DNA of 64,000 nucleotides from Achromobacter sp. MFA1 R4. GTDB taxonomy: Bacteria > Pseudomonadota > Gammaproteobacteria > Burkholderiales > Burkholderiaceae_B. The translations under genes were made by a program, and so were the position numbers. Positions 15,281 through 22,709 of the stretch are shown here, in pieces. The notes below the pieces were generated by a model, which did not search any database, was not told the DNA's origin, and worked only from the letters and a program-made list of their open reading frames with translations. How positions within the stretch are numbered: position 1 is the stretch's first letter; each line of letters opens with the position of its first letter. The stretch is taken from positions 124,001-188,000 of the forward strand of contig NZ_LT707065.1 of the NCBI RefSeq assembly GCF_900156745.1, given 5' to 3'.

Positions 15281-15988
15281 TCAGGCAGGCCGCCGCGGCG
15301 ATGCGCTGCCGCCCTGATCGTCCAGCCAGGCCAGCGCCGCGAGGTAGCCGGCAGGCGCCGGCAACGCACAGGCGCAGACGGCGCCCTCGGCATCGACGCC
15401 CGGCAGGCAATGCCGCAAGCGGTATTCGCCGCAGTCGGCGGGCGTCACGGACAATTGCTGCATGTGCAGCCCGATGCCCAGCCCCAGCGCCTTGAGCACG
15501 GCTTCCTTGCCCACCCAATGGCGGTAGAAGCCGGCGGCATCCGGCGCGTGCGCGACGCGCTCGCGCTCATCTTCTGTCAGGCACAGGGGCCCCATCGCCT
15601 GCACATCCAGGCACGGCCGCCCCCATTCGATGTCCACGCCCACGGCGCGCTGATTCGACAACGCCACCAAGGCCGCCTGCCCGGCGTGCGACACGCTGAA
15701 CTCCCACGCGCCGCGCTGCGCGGCGGCGAGCGCGGGCTTGCCATGCAGGCCGCGCGTGAAGACCAGCGCCTGCGCGTCCACGTCCAGCCGCCGCGCCAGC
15801 AACGCACGCAGGGTTCGCCGCGTGTCGGCAAAGCGACGGGCGTCATCGACCTGACGAAAACGCCCCATGCGCAGGACCTCGTCGTGGGAGAGTCCATGCG
15901 TGGATACGGGTGCTGCGCCGTCCGCCAGCGCGATGCGCCAGACCTCGACGTCGGCGGGGACGCTTTCAGGCAGGCAGAGCTGTTGCAT
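15281..15988 (-). CDS. 4'-phosphopantetheinyl transferase, Sfp type
   Basis: 235 residues. It would transfer phosphopantetheine from CoA to the carrier-domain serines of the NRPS proteins encoded next to it. Diagnostic motifs are VGVDIEW near residue 116, holding the Mg-binding acidic residues, and WVGKEAVLKALGLG near residue 157, the WxxKEAxxKA signature. Length fits the Sfp/EntD group. The chosen ATG overlaps the end of the thioesterase gene by 23 bases, as expected in a tight operon; the frame continues upstream but that part is only the thioesterase gene in another frame. A 71-base gap separates it from the hydroxylase gene. High confidence in function. Confidence 0.94.
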   Translation of the reverse strand: MQQLCLPESVPADVEVWRIALADGAAPVSTHGLSHDEVLRMGRFRQVDDARRFADTRRTLRALLARRLDVDAQALVFTRGLHGKPALAAAQRGAWEFSVSHAGQAALVALSNQRAVGVDIEWGRPCLDVQAMGPLCLTEDERERVAHAPDAAGFYRHWVGKEAVLKALGLGIGLHMQQLSVTPADCGEYRLRHCLPGVDAEGAVCACALPAPAGYLAALAWLDDQGGSASPRRPA

Positions 15989-16709
15989 GATGGTTTGCCT
16001 TGCAGTCCAGGCCCGCCAGCAGGTCCCGCAGGACCGCCAGCACGGCGAGCTCTTGATGCCGGATGAAGAAGTGCCCGCCGTCGAACCACGCTTCGGTGTG
16101 ACCCCGCGACGTCTCGGCGCCCCAGCCCGACACTTGCAGGGGCGTGATGTCGTCCTCTCGACCGGCGAACACCGCGATGGGCACCGGCAAGGGGGGCTGC
16201 GCCGCATAGCGATGGGATTTGCACAGGCGGTAATCGGCCGCCAGCGTGTCCAACGCCAGGCGGAGCAATTCATCGTCGGCGAACACCGCTTCTGGCGTGC
16301 CGCCCTGTTTGCGCATGTCGGCGATCAGCGCATCGTCGTGATCCAGGCCATCGAAGCGGGCCGGATCGCGCAGCGCGGGGGCCGGACTTGCCGAGGCGAT
16401 CAACAGTTCCGGCAAGCGGCGGCCTTGCCGGCGCAGCCGCGAGGCCATGCGGTAGGCCAGCAGCGCGCCCATGCTGTGGCCGAACAGCACGAAGCGCCCT
16501 TGCAGATCGCTTTCGTGCCGATCGCAAAGCTGCGCCGCCAACGTATCCAGGTCGGCGGCGTAAGCTTGCGCGTACCGTTCACCTCGCCCGGGAAGCTCCA
16601 CGGGGACCACGCGCAGCCAGGCGGGCAACGCCCGCCGCCAGCGCAGATACATCGTGGCGCTGGCGCCCGCGCAAGGCAGGCACAGCAAGGTGACGGTGGA
16701 CGCGGTCAT
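15966..16709 (-). CDS. Type II (editing) thioesterase of the NRPS cluster
   Basis: 247-residue alpha/beta-hydrolase of the GrsT/RifR group. It removes misloaded or stalled acyl groups from carrier domains. Visible features are the N-terminal LLCLPCAGA typical of type II thioesterases, the nucleophile motif GHSMGA near residue 76, the catalytic Asp in GREDDITP near 183 and the catalytic His in GGHFF near 212. It begins inside the mbtH-like stop codon (ATGA overlap) and overlaps the phosphopantetheinyl transferase, so the three are translationally coupled. It is not the chain-releasing thioesterase, which would be on the last NRPS outside the window. Confidence 0.94.
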   Translation of the reverse strand: MTASTVTLLCLPCAGASATMYLRWRRALPAWLRVVPVELPGRGERYAQAYAADLDTLAAQLCDRHESDLQGRFVLFGHSMGALLAYRMASRLRRQGRRLPELLIASASPAPALRDPARFDGLDHDDALIADMRKQGGTPEAVFADDELLRLALDTLAADYRLCKSHRYAAQPPLPVPIAVFAGREDDITPLQVSGWGAETSRGHTEAWFDGGHFFIRHQELAVLAVLRDLLAGLDCKANHHATALPA

Positions 16710-16933
16710 TGCGGGGTCGTCGGCGTCTGTTCATCCATGAAACGGCGCAGCGATGCGGGCCGCATGTCGGTCCACACGCGTTCGACGAACGCCAGGCAGG
16801 TCTGCTTGTCGCCCTTGGTTCCCGTGTCGCGCCAGCCCGGCGGCGTCGCCTTGAAATCCGGCCACAACGAATATTGGTCTTCGTCGTTCACCAACACGCG
16901 CAGCACTGCGTCATCACGATCAAAACAACTCAT
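16706..16933 (-). CDS. MbtH-like protein, NRPS adenylation-domain partner
   Basis: 75 residues, the normal size for the family. It carries the signature NxExQxSLWP as NDEDQYSLWP followed by PPGWRDTG. MbtH-like proteins bind adenylation domains and are often needed for their folding or activity. The open frame extends upstream, but homology starts at MSCFDRDD, and TGGAGAT lies at ribosome-binding distance, so the ATG at 16933 is chosen. It is the first gene of the NRPS operon and overlaps the thioesterase gene by four bases. A PvdS-type promoter lies about 75 bases upstream. Confidence 0.95.
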   Translation of the reverse strand: MSCFDRDDAVLRVLVNDEDQYSLWPDFKATPPGWRDTGTKGDKQTCLAFVERVWTDMRPASLRRFMDEQTPTTPQ

Positions 16934-17006
16934 AGCGATCCATCTCCAGACGAGCCTGTGTGCATCAATGCCGCCCTGAAGACGGAATTGACTCTTATTT
17001 ACATTG

Positions 17007-17030
17007 ACGAACAAGGCGGTGCGGAATTTA
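17007..17030 (-). promoter_or_regulatory. PvdS-type (iron-starvation sigma) promoter for the NRPS operon
   Basis: On the minus strand the sequence is TAAAT, 16 bases, CGT, an exact match to the iron-starvation box known for Pseudomonas PvdS. It lies about 75 bases upstream of the mbtH-like start and just downstream of the gene for a PvdS-like sigma factor. It is in the 151-base gap between those genes, which otherwise shows nothing else clear. The match is seen; use by this sigma factor is inferred. Confidence 0.6.
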
Positions 17031-17084
17031 GGCGTTTCGAGCTGCCCGCGCCGTTCCGGTGCGGCAGACGGCAAGCGATGCGCC

Positions 17085-17606
17085 CTAGCCCGGCAGCAGA
17101 TACTCGCGGCAGGAATTGAGCGCCACGTCCGCATCGCGGATCATGAAGTTCACCAGCGTGGTCGACACGCCAAGCTCGCGCGCCACGTCGCGCTGGGTGC
17201 AGCCTTCAAAGCGGTGCAGTTCGAACGCTCGGCGGGTGCGCGCCGACATCGTGGCCAGGGCCTGGACGGCGAGCGCCAGCGCCTGATGGCTGACCGCCGC
17301 GTCCTCCGCCACGGATTCCGATACGGCGTACTGCCCGTCTTCCTGGCCCGCGAACAGGCGCGATTCCAGCGCGCGCCGCCGGTGGTAGTCGATCGACAGA
17401 TGCCGTACGGTCTGGAACAGATAGGCCACCGGCTCGCGCACGTTTTTGGGCGACGGACCTTCCAACAGCTTCAGATACGTGTCCTGGACCACGTCATCGG
17501 CCAGGTCCCGCGAACCGAGGATGCGCGTGGCGGTGTGCAGCAGTTGACGTCGATGAACCTGATACAAGGCAGCCAGCTCGTCCCTGATCGATGCTTCGTT
17601 GGGCAT
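17085..17606 (-). CDS. ECF sigma factor, PvdS/OrbS-like iron-starvation type
   Basis: 173 residues with sigma-70 region 2 (DLADDVVQDTYLKLLEG, AYLFQTVRHLSIDYHRR) and region 4 (HRFEGCTQRDVARELGVS). The region-4 sequence ending in VNFMIRDA resembles PvdS, which directs transcription of siderophore synthesis genes. Unlike the two FecI genes nearby it has no fecR directly beside it. It starts 15 bases after the stop of the TonB receptor gene, so it is probably the last gene of the fecI-fecR-receptor operon, and it points at the NRPS operon, whose leader has a PvdS-type box. The sigma family is certain; the target is inferred. Confidence 0.9.
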   Translation of the reverse strand: MPNEASIRDELAALYQVHRRQLLHTATRILGSRDLADDVVQDTYLKLLEGPSPKNVREPVAYLFQTVRHLSIDYHRRRALESRLFAGQEDGQYAVSESVAEDAAVSHQALALAVQALATMSARTRRAFELHRFEGCTQRDVARELGVSTTLVNFMIRDADVALNSCREYLLPG

Positions 17607-17621
17607 GATGTCTCTCCTGAT

Positions 17622-20030
17622 TCAATAGCGATACGCGATGGCCGCGAGCACGGTGCGCTCGACGCCATAACGGCAATTGACACGGTCGTTGCGACACACG
17701 ACCGTCTCCTTATTCAGCAGGTTCATGGCGTCGACGGAGAAGCGCCACGCGCCCGTGTCGTAAGCCAGCGATGCATCGAGAACCGTGGCGCCGTCATTCT
17801 TCATGGTGTTGGCGACGTCCACATAGGTCGAGCCGATGTAGCGCACGCCCAGGCCGGCATTCCAGCCAGACAGCGCGCCTTCGGAGAAACGATGCCCCAG
17901 CCACAATGCGGCCATGTGGCGCGGCGTGACAATGGGCGTCTTGCCGGCCCCGCCGTCATTGCTGGAGACGTTGGTCACGGCGTTGTAGGTGTAGGCGGCG
18001 ACCAGGTCCCAGCCATCGCCCTGGCTGAGCTTGGCCTCCAGCTCGACGCCGCGCGACCGCAGACGGCCCGACTGCACGCTGAAGCCCGCGTGGGCCGGAT
18101 CGGGGTCCGCGGTCAACGCGTTGCGCTGGTTCAGGTTGAACACCGCGACGGTGTAGAGGCTTTGCGAATTCGCGGGCTGGAACTTGACGCCCAGCTCGAC
18201 CTGGTCCGACTTGGCGGGCGTGAAGGGCGAGCCATCGAAAGCCGCGCCCGCCTGAGGCACGAAGCCCGTCGCATAGCTGACGTAAGGCGCCACGCCGGAG
18301 GCAAAGGTATAGGACAGGCCGCTGCGCCACGTGACCGCGTGATCACGCGTGCGGCTGCTGCCGCCGGTCAGCCGGTCGTCGGTGTCGTCAACGTAGCGGT
18401 CGTGCCGCGCCCCCAGCGTCAGCGTCCAGGCCCCGGCCTGGATCTGGTCCTGCGCGTACAGCCCCCACTGCGTGCTGACCTGCCGCAGATCCAGGACCGT
18501 CTGGCCGGCGTCCAGCGACTTGATCGGCTGGTTGTAGACGGGCTCATAGATGTCCAGTGACGGCGCGAGCGCCTGCCGATAGTTCTGTGTGCCCGCCAGC
18601 CTGCGATAGTCCACCCCGGCCAGCAGGGTGTGCGTCAGCCCCGCGCCTTCAAGACGGCCTTCCAGCTGGGTATCCACCGCCACGCCATCGGCGCGCTCGG
18701 TCGCTTGCAGCTGCATGCGGGAAAGCGTGCGCCCGTCGGCGGCCAGCGCCAGTGGATACAGGTTGCGCAAGGTCATGTCGCCGCGCTGATAGCGTGCGTT
18801 CTGGCGCAACGACCACGTGCTGTTCAGCCGATGCTCGAATAGGTAGCCGATACTGGCGAAGTCTCGTTCGTTGCGGTCATACGCGTAATCGCCGACCAGC
18901 GTGTGCGTGGGGTAGTAGGCGCGCGATTCGCCATCGTTGCGGTCGTGCTGGTAGTGCGACAGCACCGTTAACGAGGTGTCCGCATCGCGCCATCGCCACG
19001 CTGGCGCCACGTATGCAAGGTCGTCGCGGTAGCGGTGATCGTCGTCGTACTTGTCTTGCGTGCCGGCCTCGCGGAACGTGGCGGTCAGGCGATAGGCAGC
19101 GCTGCCAGCCGCGCTGACCGGCCCGCCGAGATCCAGGAAGGCCTGCCTGTTGTCGAACGACCCGGCCTGGACCGCCACTTCGCGAAGCACGGTGGCGGTC
19201 GGCCGCTTGGTCACCCGGTTCACGATGCCGCCCGGCGCAACCTGGCCGTACAGGGCCGAAGACGGTCCCCGCAGCGCCTCGATGCTCTCCAGCGCATACG
19301 CCGGCATGCGCGCGCGGATCTGGTCGTACGGCATCTGGCTCAAGCCGTCGCGGTAGTCGCCCGTCAGCTTGGCGTCAAAGCCGCGCAGCACCAGCCAGTC
19401 ATTGCGCACTTCGTTGCCGCCGAAGTTGTCGACCTGCACGCCGGGGGTGTACTGCAAGGCCTGCGTGACCGTGCGCACATGGCGCGCCTGCATCTCTTGC
19501 CCGGTCACCACCGACACCGACTGCGGCACACGGATGAGCGGCGTCGAGGTCTTGGTGCCCACGTCGGCCACCCGCGCCACGAAGCCGTCCACGCCGACGC
19601 TCGCGCCTTCCACCAAAGTCAGCGGCATCGAGGTGACCGATGGCGTCCAGCCCATGCTTCTGACCTGATAGGCGCCCGGCGTGTCCTGGTGGGCTTCCAG
19701 CCCGTAGCTGGCCAGCACCTGGGTAAATGCCTGCTCGACCGTGTAGCGGCCGGTCAGGCCATCGCTATCGAGATTGCGCGTCAGCGACGGGTCGAAGTAC
19801 AGCAGCACGCCCGCCTGGCTGGCGATCTGCTGCAACACCACCACCAGCGGCCCCGCCGGGACGTCGTAGCGCAGGCTGACGTTCGCCCGCGCGGCTGGGT
19901 TATCCAACGCGGCGGCTTGCTGCCCCAGCATCACGGCCAGCGCCAGCAGCAGCATCGTGAAAAGCGCGCGCGCGCCCTGCCCCCTGGGGGGCCGGGCGAT
20001 GCGCGCGCCGATGCCTGTCTGCCTGGCCAT
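17622..20030 (-). CDS. TonB-dependent siderophore receptor with N-terminal signalling (STN) domain
   Basis: 802 residues. An N-terminal hydrophobic stretch (MLLLALAVMLGQQAAA) is consistent with export. Residues about 48-110 form an STN domain (YDVPAGPLVVVLQQIA, YTVEQAFTQVLASYGLE), the part that touches FecR-type anti-sigma factors. The plug follows (VPQSVSVVTGQEMQ, GPSSALYGQVAPGG), then the 22-strand barrel ending in aromatic YRY. It resembles FpvA/FhuE-type receptors. The cognate fecR gene ends 196 bases upstream and the PvdS-like sigma gene starts 15 bases downstream. Most likely it imports the ferric lipopeptide made by the adjacent cluster; that substrate is inferred from position only. 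Confidence 0.95.
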   Translation of the reverse strand: MARQTGIGARIARPPRGQGARALFTMLLLALAVMLGQQAAALDNPAARANVSLRYDVPAGPLVVVLQQIASQAGVLLYFDPSLTRNLDSDGLTGRYTVEQAFTQVLASYGLEAHQDTPGAYQVRSMGWTPSVTSMPLTLVEGASVGVDGFVARVADVGTKTSTPLIRVPQSVSVVTGQEMQARHVRTVTQALQYTPGVQVDNFGGNEVRNDWLVLRGFDAKLTGDYRDGLSQMPYDQIRARMPAYALESIEALRGPSSALYGQVAPGGIVNRVTKRPTATVLREVAVQAGSFDNRQAFLDLGGPVSAAGSAAYRLTATFREAGTQDKYDDDHRYRDDLAYVAPAWRWRDADTSLTVLSHYQHDRNDGESRAYYPTHTLVGDYAYDRNERDFASIGYLFEHRLNSTWSLRQNARYQRGDMTLRNLYPLALAADGRTLSRMQLQATERADGVAVDTQLEGRLEGAGLTHTLLAGVDYRRLAGTQNYRQALAPSLDIYEPVYNQPIKSLDAGQTVLDLRQVSTQWGLYAQDQIQAGAWTLTLGARHDRYVDDTDDRLTGGSSRTRDHAVTWRSGLSYTFASGVAPYVSYATGFVPQAGAAFDGSPFTPAKSDQVELGVKFQPANSQSLYTVAVFNLNQRNALTADPDPAHAGFSVQSGRLRSRGVELEAKLSQGDGWDLVAAYTYNAVTNVSSNDGGAGKTPIVTPRHMAALWLGHRFSEGALSGWNAGLGVRYIGSTYVDVANTMKNDGATVLDASLAYDTGAWRFSVDAMNLLNKETVVCRNDRVNCRYGVERTVLAAIAYRY

Positions 20031-20133
20031 GATGTCCGATGTCGATACGTTGGATGCCGGTCCTGTTCAATAAAGAGGACACGCCAGAGACCAGAACCGG
20101 AAAGGTTTTGATGAAATAATTTTTGGCGGCCCC

Positions 20134-20177
20134 GGCCGGGCGCCCCTAGCCGGGCGCCTGGCGAGGGGCGCCCGGCC
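20134..20177 (-). promoter_or_regulatory. Long perfect hairpin between fecR and the receptor gene
   Basis: In the 196-base gap upstream of the receptor, positions 20134-20147 and 20164-20177 form a perfect 14-base GC-rich inverted repeat with a 16-base loop that itself holds another GGCGCC palindrome. No T-run follows on either strand, so a simple intrinsic terminator is unlikely; it may attenuate transcription or protect RNA ends so that the receptor and fecIR are expressed at different levels. A receptor promoter for FecI probably lies between the hairpin and 20030, but I find only a weak candidate there. Confidence 0.6.
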
Positions 20178-20226
20178 AGTGGCGACGGACGGTGGACGAC
20201 CTGCGGCCGGCAGCCCCGGCCGGCGC

Positions 20227-21225
20227 TCAGTTAGCGGCCGAGACTCGCACCCAGTAGGACGTACGCTGGCTGATCTGCACGGGCAGCAAGCGGCCAACCG
20301 CCGCCAACACCCGATCCGTGTCCGCCAGCGGGAACAGCCCCGAAATGCGGAGCTGGCCCGCGCGCTCGTCACAGGAAATCACGCCCGGCCGGTAGCGGCT
20401 GAGTTCGGCCAGGAAGCGCGACAGCGGCATGTTGTCCGCCGCGATCTCGCCGCGCAGCCAGGCGGTATCGCTGGCGGACACCGGCCCCGTGGCGGTCACC
20501 CGCCCCGATGTCTGGCGCGCGGTCTGACCGGCTTCGAGCGTCAGGCCGTCGCCAGGGTGTTGATCCGGCAGTATCCGCACTGCGCCCTCGAACAATGCGA
20601 CGCGCACGGCATCTGCGTCCAGGCGCGTCGAGAACCGCGTGCCCAGCGCATGCACCGCGCCCAGCGGCGTCGCCACGCGGAACGGCATGGCGGCGTAGGC
20701 GGCGGCATGGCCGGTTACGACCAGGATTTCCCCCCGGCGCAAGCGGACGACCCGCAGGCCGTTTTCGAAGCGCACGTCGATGGCCGTGTCGGTATTCAGT
20801 GTGATATTGGTGCCGTCGGCCAGCGCGATGTCGCGCCGTTCGCCCACGCCTGTCGCGTAGTCGGGAGACAAACGCAACCAGCGGTTCCGATCGGCGGCCC
20901 ACAGCGCGGGCCCGATACAGCCGGCCATGAAGGCGGCGGCGATCAGCACGCGGCGTCTTCCCTTCTGGCGGCGATCCAGAGACAGGGCCTCATACGCCGG
21001 CTTGCCCGCCAGGTCCCGCATACGGGCGTCGGCGCGCGCCAGATGGGCCCACGCGCGCTCATGGTCGGGATCCGCCTGGCACCAGTCGCGCCAGGCGCGC
21101 TTGTCGTCCTCGGTGGCCATGCCGGACATGAACAGCACGTACCAGCGCGACGCCTCTTCGGCCACACGGGGCGCCAGCGGCATGCCGCCCGCGTACATGG
21201 CCATGGCCGGCGCCGGCCGGCTCAC
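20227..21225 (-). CDS. fecR: FecR-family anti-sigma factor/regulator
   Basis: 332 residues, a one-pass inner-membrane regulator. The N-terminal part holds the FecR N-terminal region with RWYVLFMSG and the WRDWCQADPDHERAW motif, then a membrane segment (VLIAAAFMAGCIGPALWAA), then the periplasmic FecR domain (GERRDIALADGTNITLNTDT, VHALGTRF) and a C-terminal STN-like end. The start chosen is GTG at 21225: it overlaps the fecI stop as GTGA and has AGGAG eight bases upstream; ATGs seven to nine codons later are possible. It should relay occupancy of the STN-bearing receptor encoded downstream to the sigma factor encoded upstream. Confidence 0.92.
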   Translation of the reverse strand: MSRPAPAMAMYAGGMPLAPRVAEEASRWYVLFMSGMATEDDKRAWRDWCQADPDHERAWAHLARADARMRDLAGKPAYEALSLDRRQKGRRRVLIAAAFMAGCIGPALWAADRNRWLRLSPDYATGVGERRDIALADGTNITLNTDTAIDVRFENGLRVVRLRRGEILVVTGHAAAYAAMPFRVATPLGAVHALGTRFSTRLDADAVRVALFEGAVRILPDQHPGDGLTLEAGQTARQTSGRVTATGPVSASDTAWLRGEIAADNMPLSRFLAELSRYRPGVISCDERAGQLRISGLFPLADTDRVLAAVGRLLPVQISQRTSYWVRVSAAN

Positions 21226-21737
21226 GCCTGATGCTCCTGGGCGAAAAAGCACAACTGCACCGCGCGCACCATGTAGTTGCCCACGGTCCGGGTCGTGACG
21301 CCCAGCCGGGTGGCGATGTCCTCGTATTTCATGCCTTCCAGTTGCGCCAGCAGGAAGGCTTCCCGCGCCTTGGCCGGCAAGGAGTCCAGCGCCCGATCGA
21401 TGGCGCAGAGCGTTTCCAGCACCAGCTTGCGGTCTTCCGGGCTGGGGCTCTGCGCCTCGGGCAGGGTGGCCAGCGTCTCCAGGTATGCCCTTTCGATGCT
21501 CTCGCGCCGATAGTGGTTGGCCAGCAGGCGGCGCGCGATAGTGGCCAGAAAGGCACGGGGTTCCAGCAGCGTAGGCGCTTCCCGGGCCGTCAGCACGCGC
21601 AGGAAAGTATCGTGCGCCAGATCGGCGGCCACGTCCTCGCCGCCCATCCGATGGCGCAGCCATCCCGCCAGCCACGAATGGTGTTCGGCGTAGAGCGTCT
21701 CCGTTCGACGGTGCACGGTCGCGTCGGTGCTGGACAT
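21222..21737 (-). CDS. fecI: FecI-family ECF sigma factor
   Basis: 171 residues. Region 2 is seen in LYAEHHSWLAGWLRHR and DLAHDTFLRVL, region 4 in AFLLAQLEGMKYEDIATRLG. These are typical FecI sequences, used for transcription of a TonB receptor gene after a signal from FecR. It is first in a minus-strand operon with fecR and the STN receptor. A Fur-box-like site lies 45-63 bases upstream, which fits iron repression. It resembles the second fecI on the plus strand (same LYA-HH-WL-W start) but the two differ throughout, so they are paralogues rather than a recent copy. Confidence 0.93.
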   Translation of the reverse strand: MSSTDATVHRRTETLYAEHHSWLAGWLRHRMGGEDVAADLAHDTFLRVLTAREAPTLLEPRAFLATIARRLLANHYRRESIERAYLETLATLPEAQSPSPEDRKLVLETLCAIDRALDSLPAKAREAFLLAQLEGMKYEDIATRLGVTTRTVGNYMVRAVQLCFFAQEHQA

Positions 21738-21781
21738 GGGTGAATCTCCAAAGTTTCAACCCGACATGACCGTCAGGGAAT

Positions 21782-21800
21782 GGCAATGATAACCATTATC
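21782..21800 (-). promoter_or_regulatory. Fur box upstream of the minus-strand fecI
   Basis: The minus strand reads GATAATGGTTATCATTGCC, matching 16 of 19 positions of the classical Fur consensus. It lies 45-63 bases upstream of the fecI start, where a repressor would block the promoter. The remainder of the 465-base divergent region (21738-22202) shows no gene and, apart from the second Fur-like site, no clear element. Confidence 0.75.
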
Positions 21801-22172
21801 CATTGAGTCTAGTATCGGTTTTCGTTCACTTTGATGACATGCCGCCTTGCTGAGGTACCCACGAGCCCCTCTTTGAAAAGGCCTCCTGGCAAGACCTCTG
21901 CCAGGCGCTCGCACCGGACTGCCCCAAACTGACCTGCGAGACCTGCCGAACGCGGGCACAAACCCGTCGAAATCAAGACAGACCACGGGAGCGCAAGCGG
22001 TCGGGGGGTCGTTCATCCGCCGATCGGAACGGAAACGCCCCCCCTCCTGGCGAGGGGATTCAGGCGGACATCGTCGCTGAATGCGCGCACGGTGATGGCC
22101 TTGGGTTGTCCCGGTCGATCACCCATCCGCGCCCTTCGCGCCTTGCCTGCACCAAGGCAGTTCTCTACAATA

Positions 22173-22191
22173 AATAATAATTATCATTTGC
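22173..22191 (+). promoter_or_regulatory. Fur box upstream of the plus-strand fecI
   Basis: AATAATAATTATCATTTGC matches 15 of 19 positions of the Fur consensus and sits in a short A+T-rich patch only 12-30 bases before the fecI ATG. It is so close to the start that the transcript leader must be very short or the operator lies downstream of the promoter. Confidence 0.7.
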
Positions 22192-22202
22192 AAAAACCTG
22201 CA

Positions 22203-22709
22203 ATGCCTTCTACGAAGCAAGTCCAAGTCGAGACGCTCTATGCCGATCACCACGGATGGCTGCGAGCTTGGATACGCCGGCAACTGGGAAATTCGTTCGA
22301 GGCCGCCGACCTGGCTCATGACGTGTTCGTCCGCTTGCTGGGCCGGCCAGCGGCGATCGAGACGCGCGAGCCGCGCGCGTATCTGAGCACGATCGCGCGC
22401 GGTTTGCTGGTGGACCACTGGCGCCGCCGCGAGCTCGAGCGCGCCTGGCTCGAGGTGTTGGCGCGCACGCCCGAGGAACTGGCCCCTTCGCCCGAGAGCC
22501 GGATGCTGGTGCTGGAGGCGCTCATCAAGATCGATCAAATGCTGGACGCCCTGAAACCCAAGGCGCGCCAGGCCTTCCTGTGGGCGCAACTGGATGGCCT
22601 GCGCTGTCCGCAGATCGCCGAACGTCTGGGCGTTTCCCTTGCCACCGCCGAACGTTACGTGGCGGCGGGCTTGCGCCAATGCTATGCCCACCGGTTCGGT
22701 GACGAATGA
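22203..22709 (+). CDS. fecI: FecI-family ECF sigma factor (second set)
   Basis: 168 residues. Region 2 is seen in LYADHHGWLRAWIRRQ and DLAHDVFVRLLGRPA, region 4 in FLWAQLDGLRCPQIAERLG. The open frame extends 37 codons upstream, but homology begins at the chosen ATG, just after a Fur-like site; no strong ribosome-binding site is visible. The stop overlaps the fecR start (ATGA). It should direct transcription of the receptor gene downstream in response to that receptor's ligand. Confidence 0.92.
   Translation: MPSTKQVQVETLYADHHGWLRAWIRRQLGNSFEAADLAHDVFVRLLGRPAAIETREPRAYLSTIARGLLVDHWRRRELERAWLEVLARTPEELAPSPESRMLVLEALIKIDQMLDALKPKARQAFLWAQLDGLRCPQIAERLGVSLATAERYVAAGLRQCYAHRFGDE

Noticed and set aside
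15966-16709. Calling the cluster thioesterase the chain-release enzyme
   Set aside because: It is a discrete 247-residue protein of the editing (type II) class; release domains are fused to the last NRPS, which lies outside the window.
20134-20177. Calling the fecR-receptor hairpin an intrinsic terminator
   Set aside because: No T-tract follows it on either strand, and the receptor gene downstream must still be expressed.
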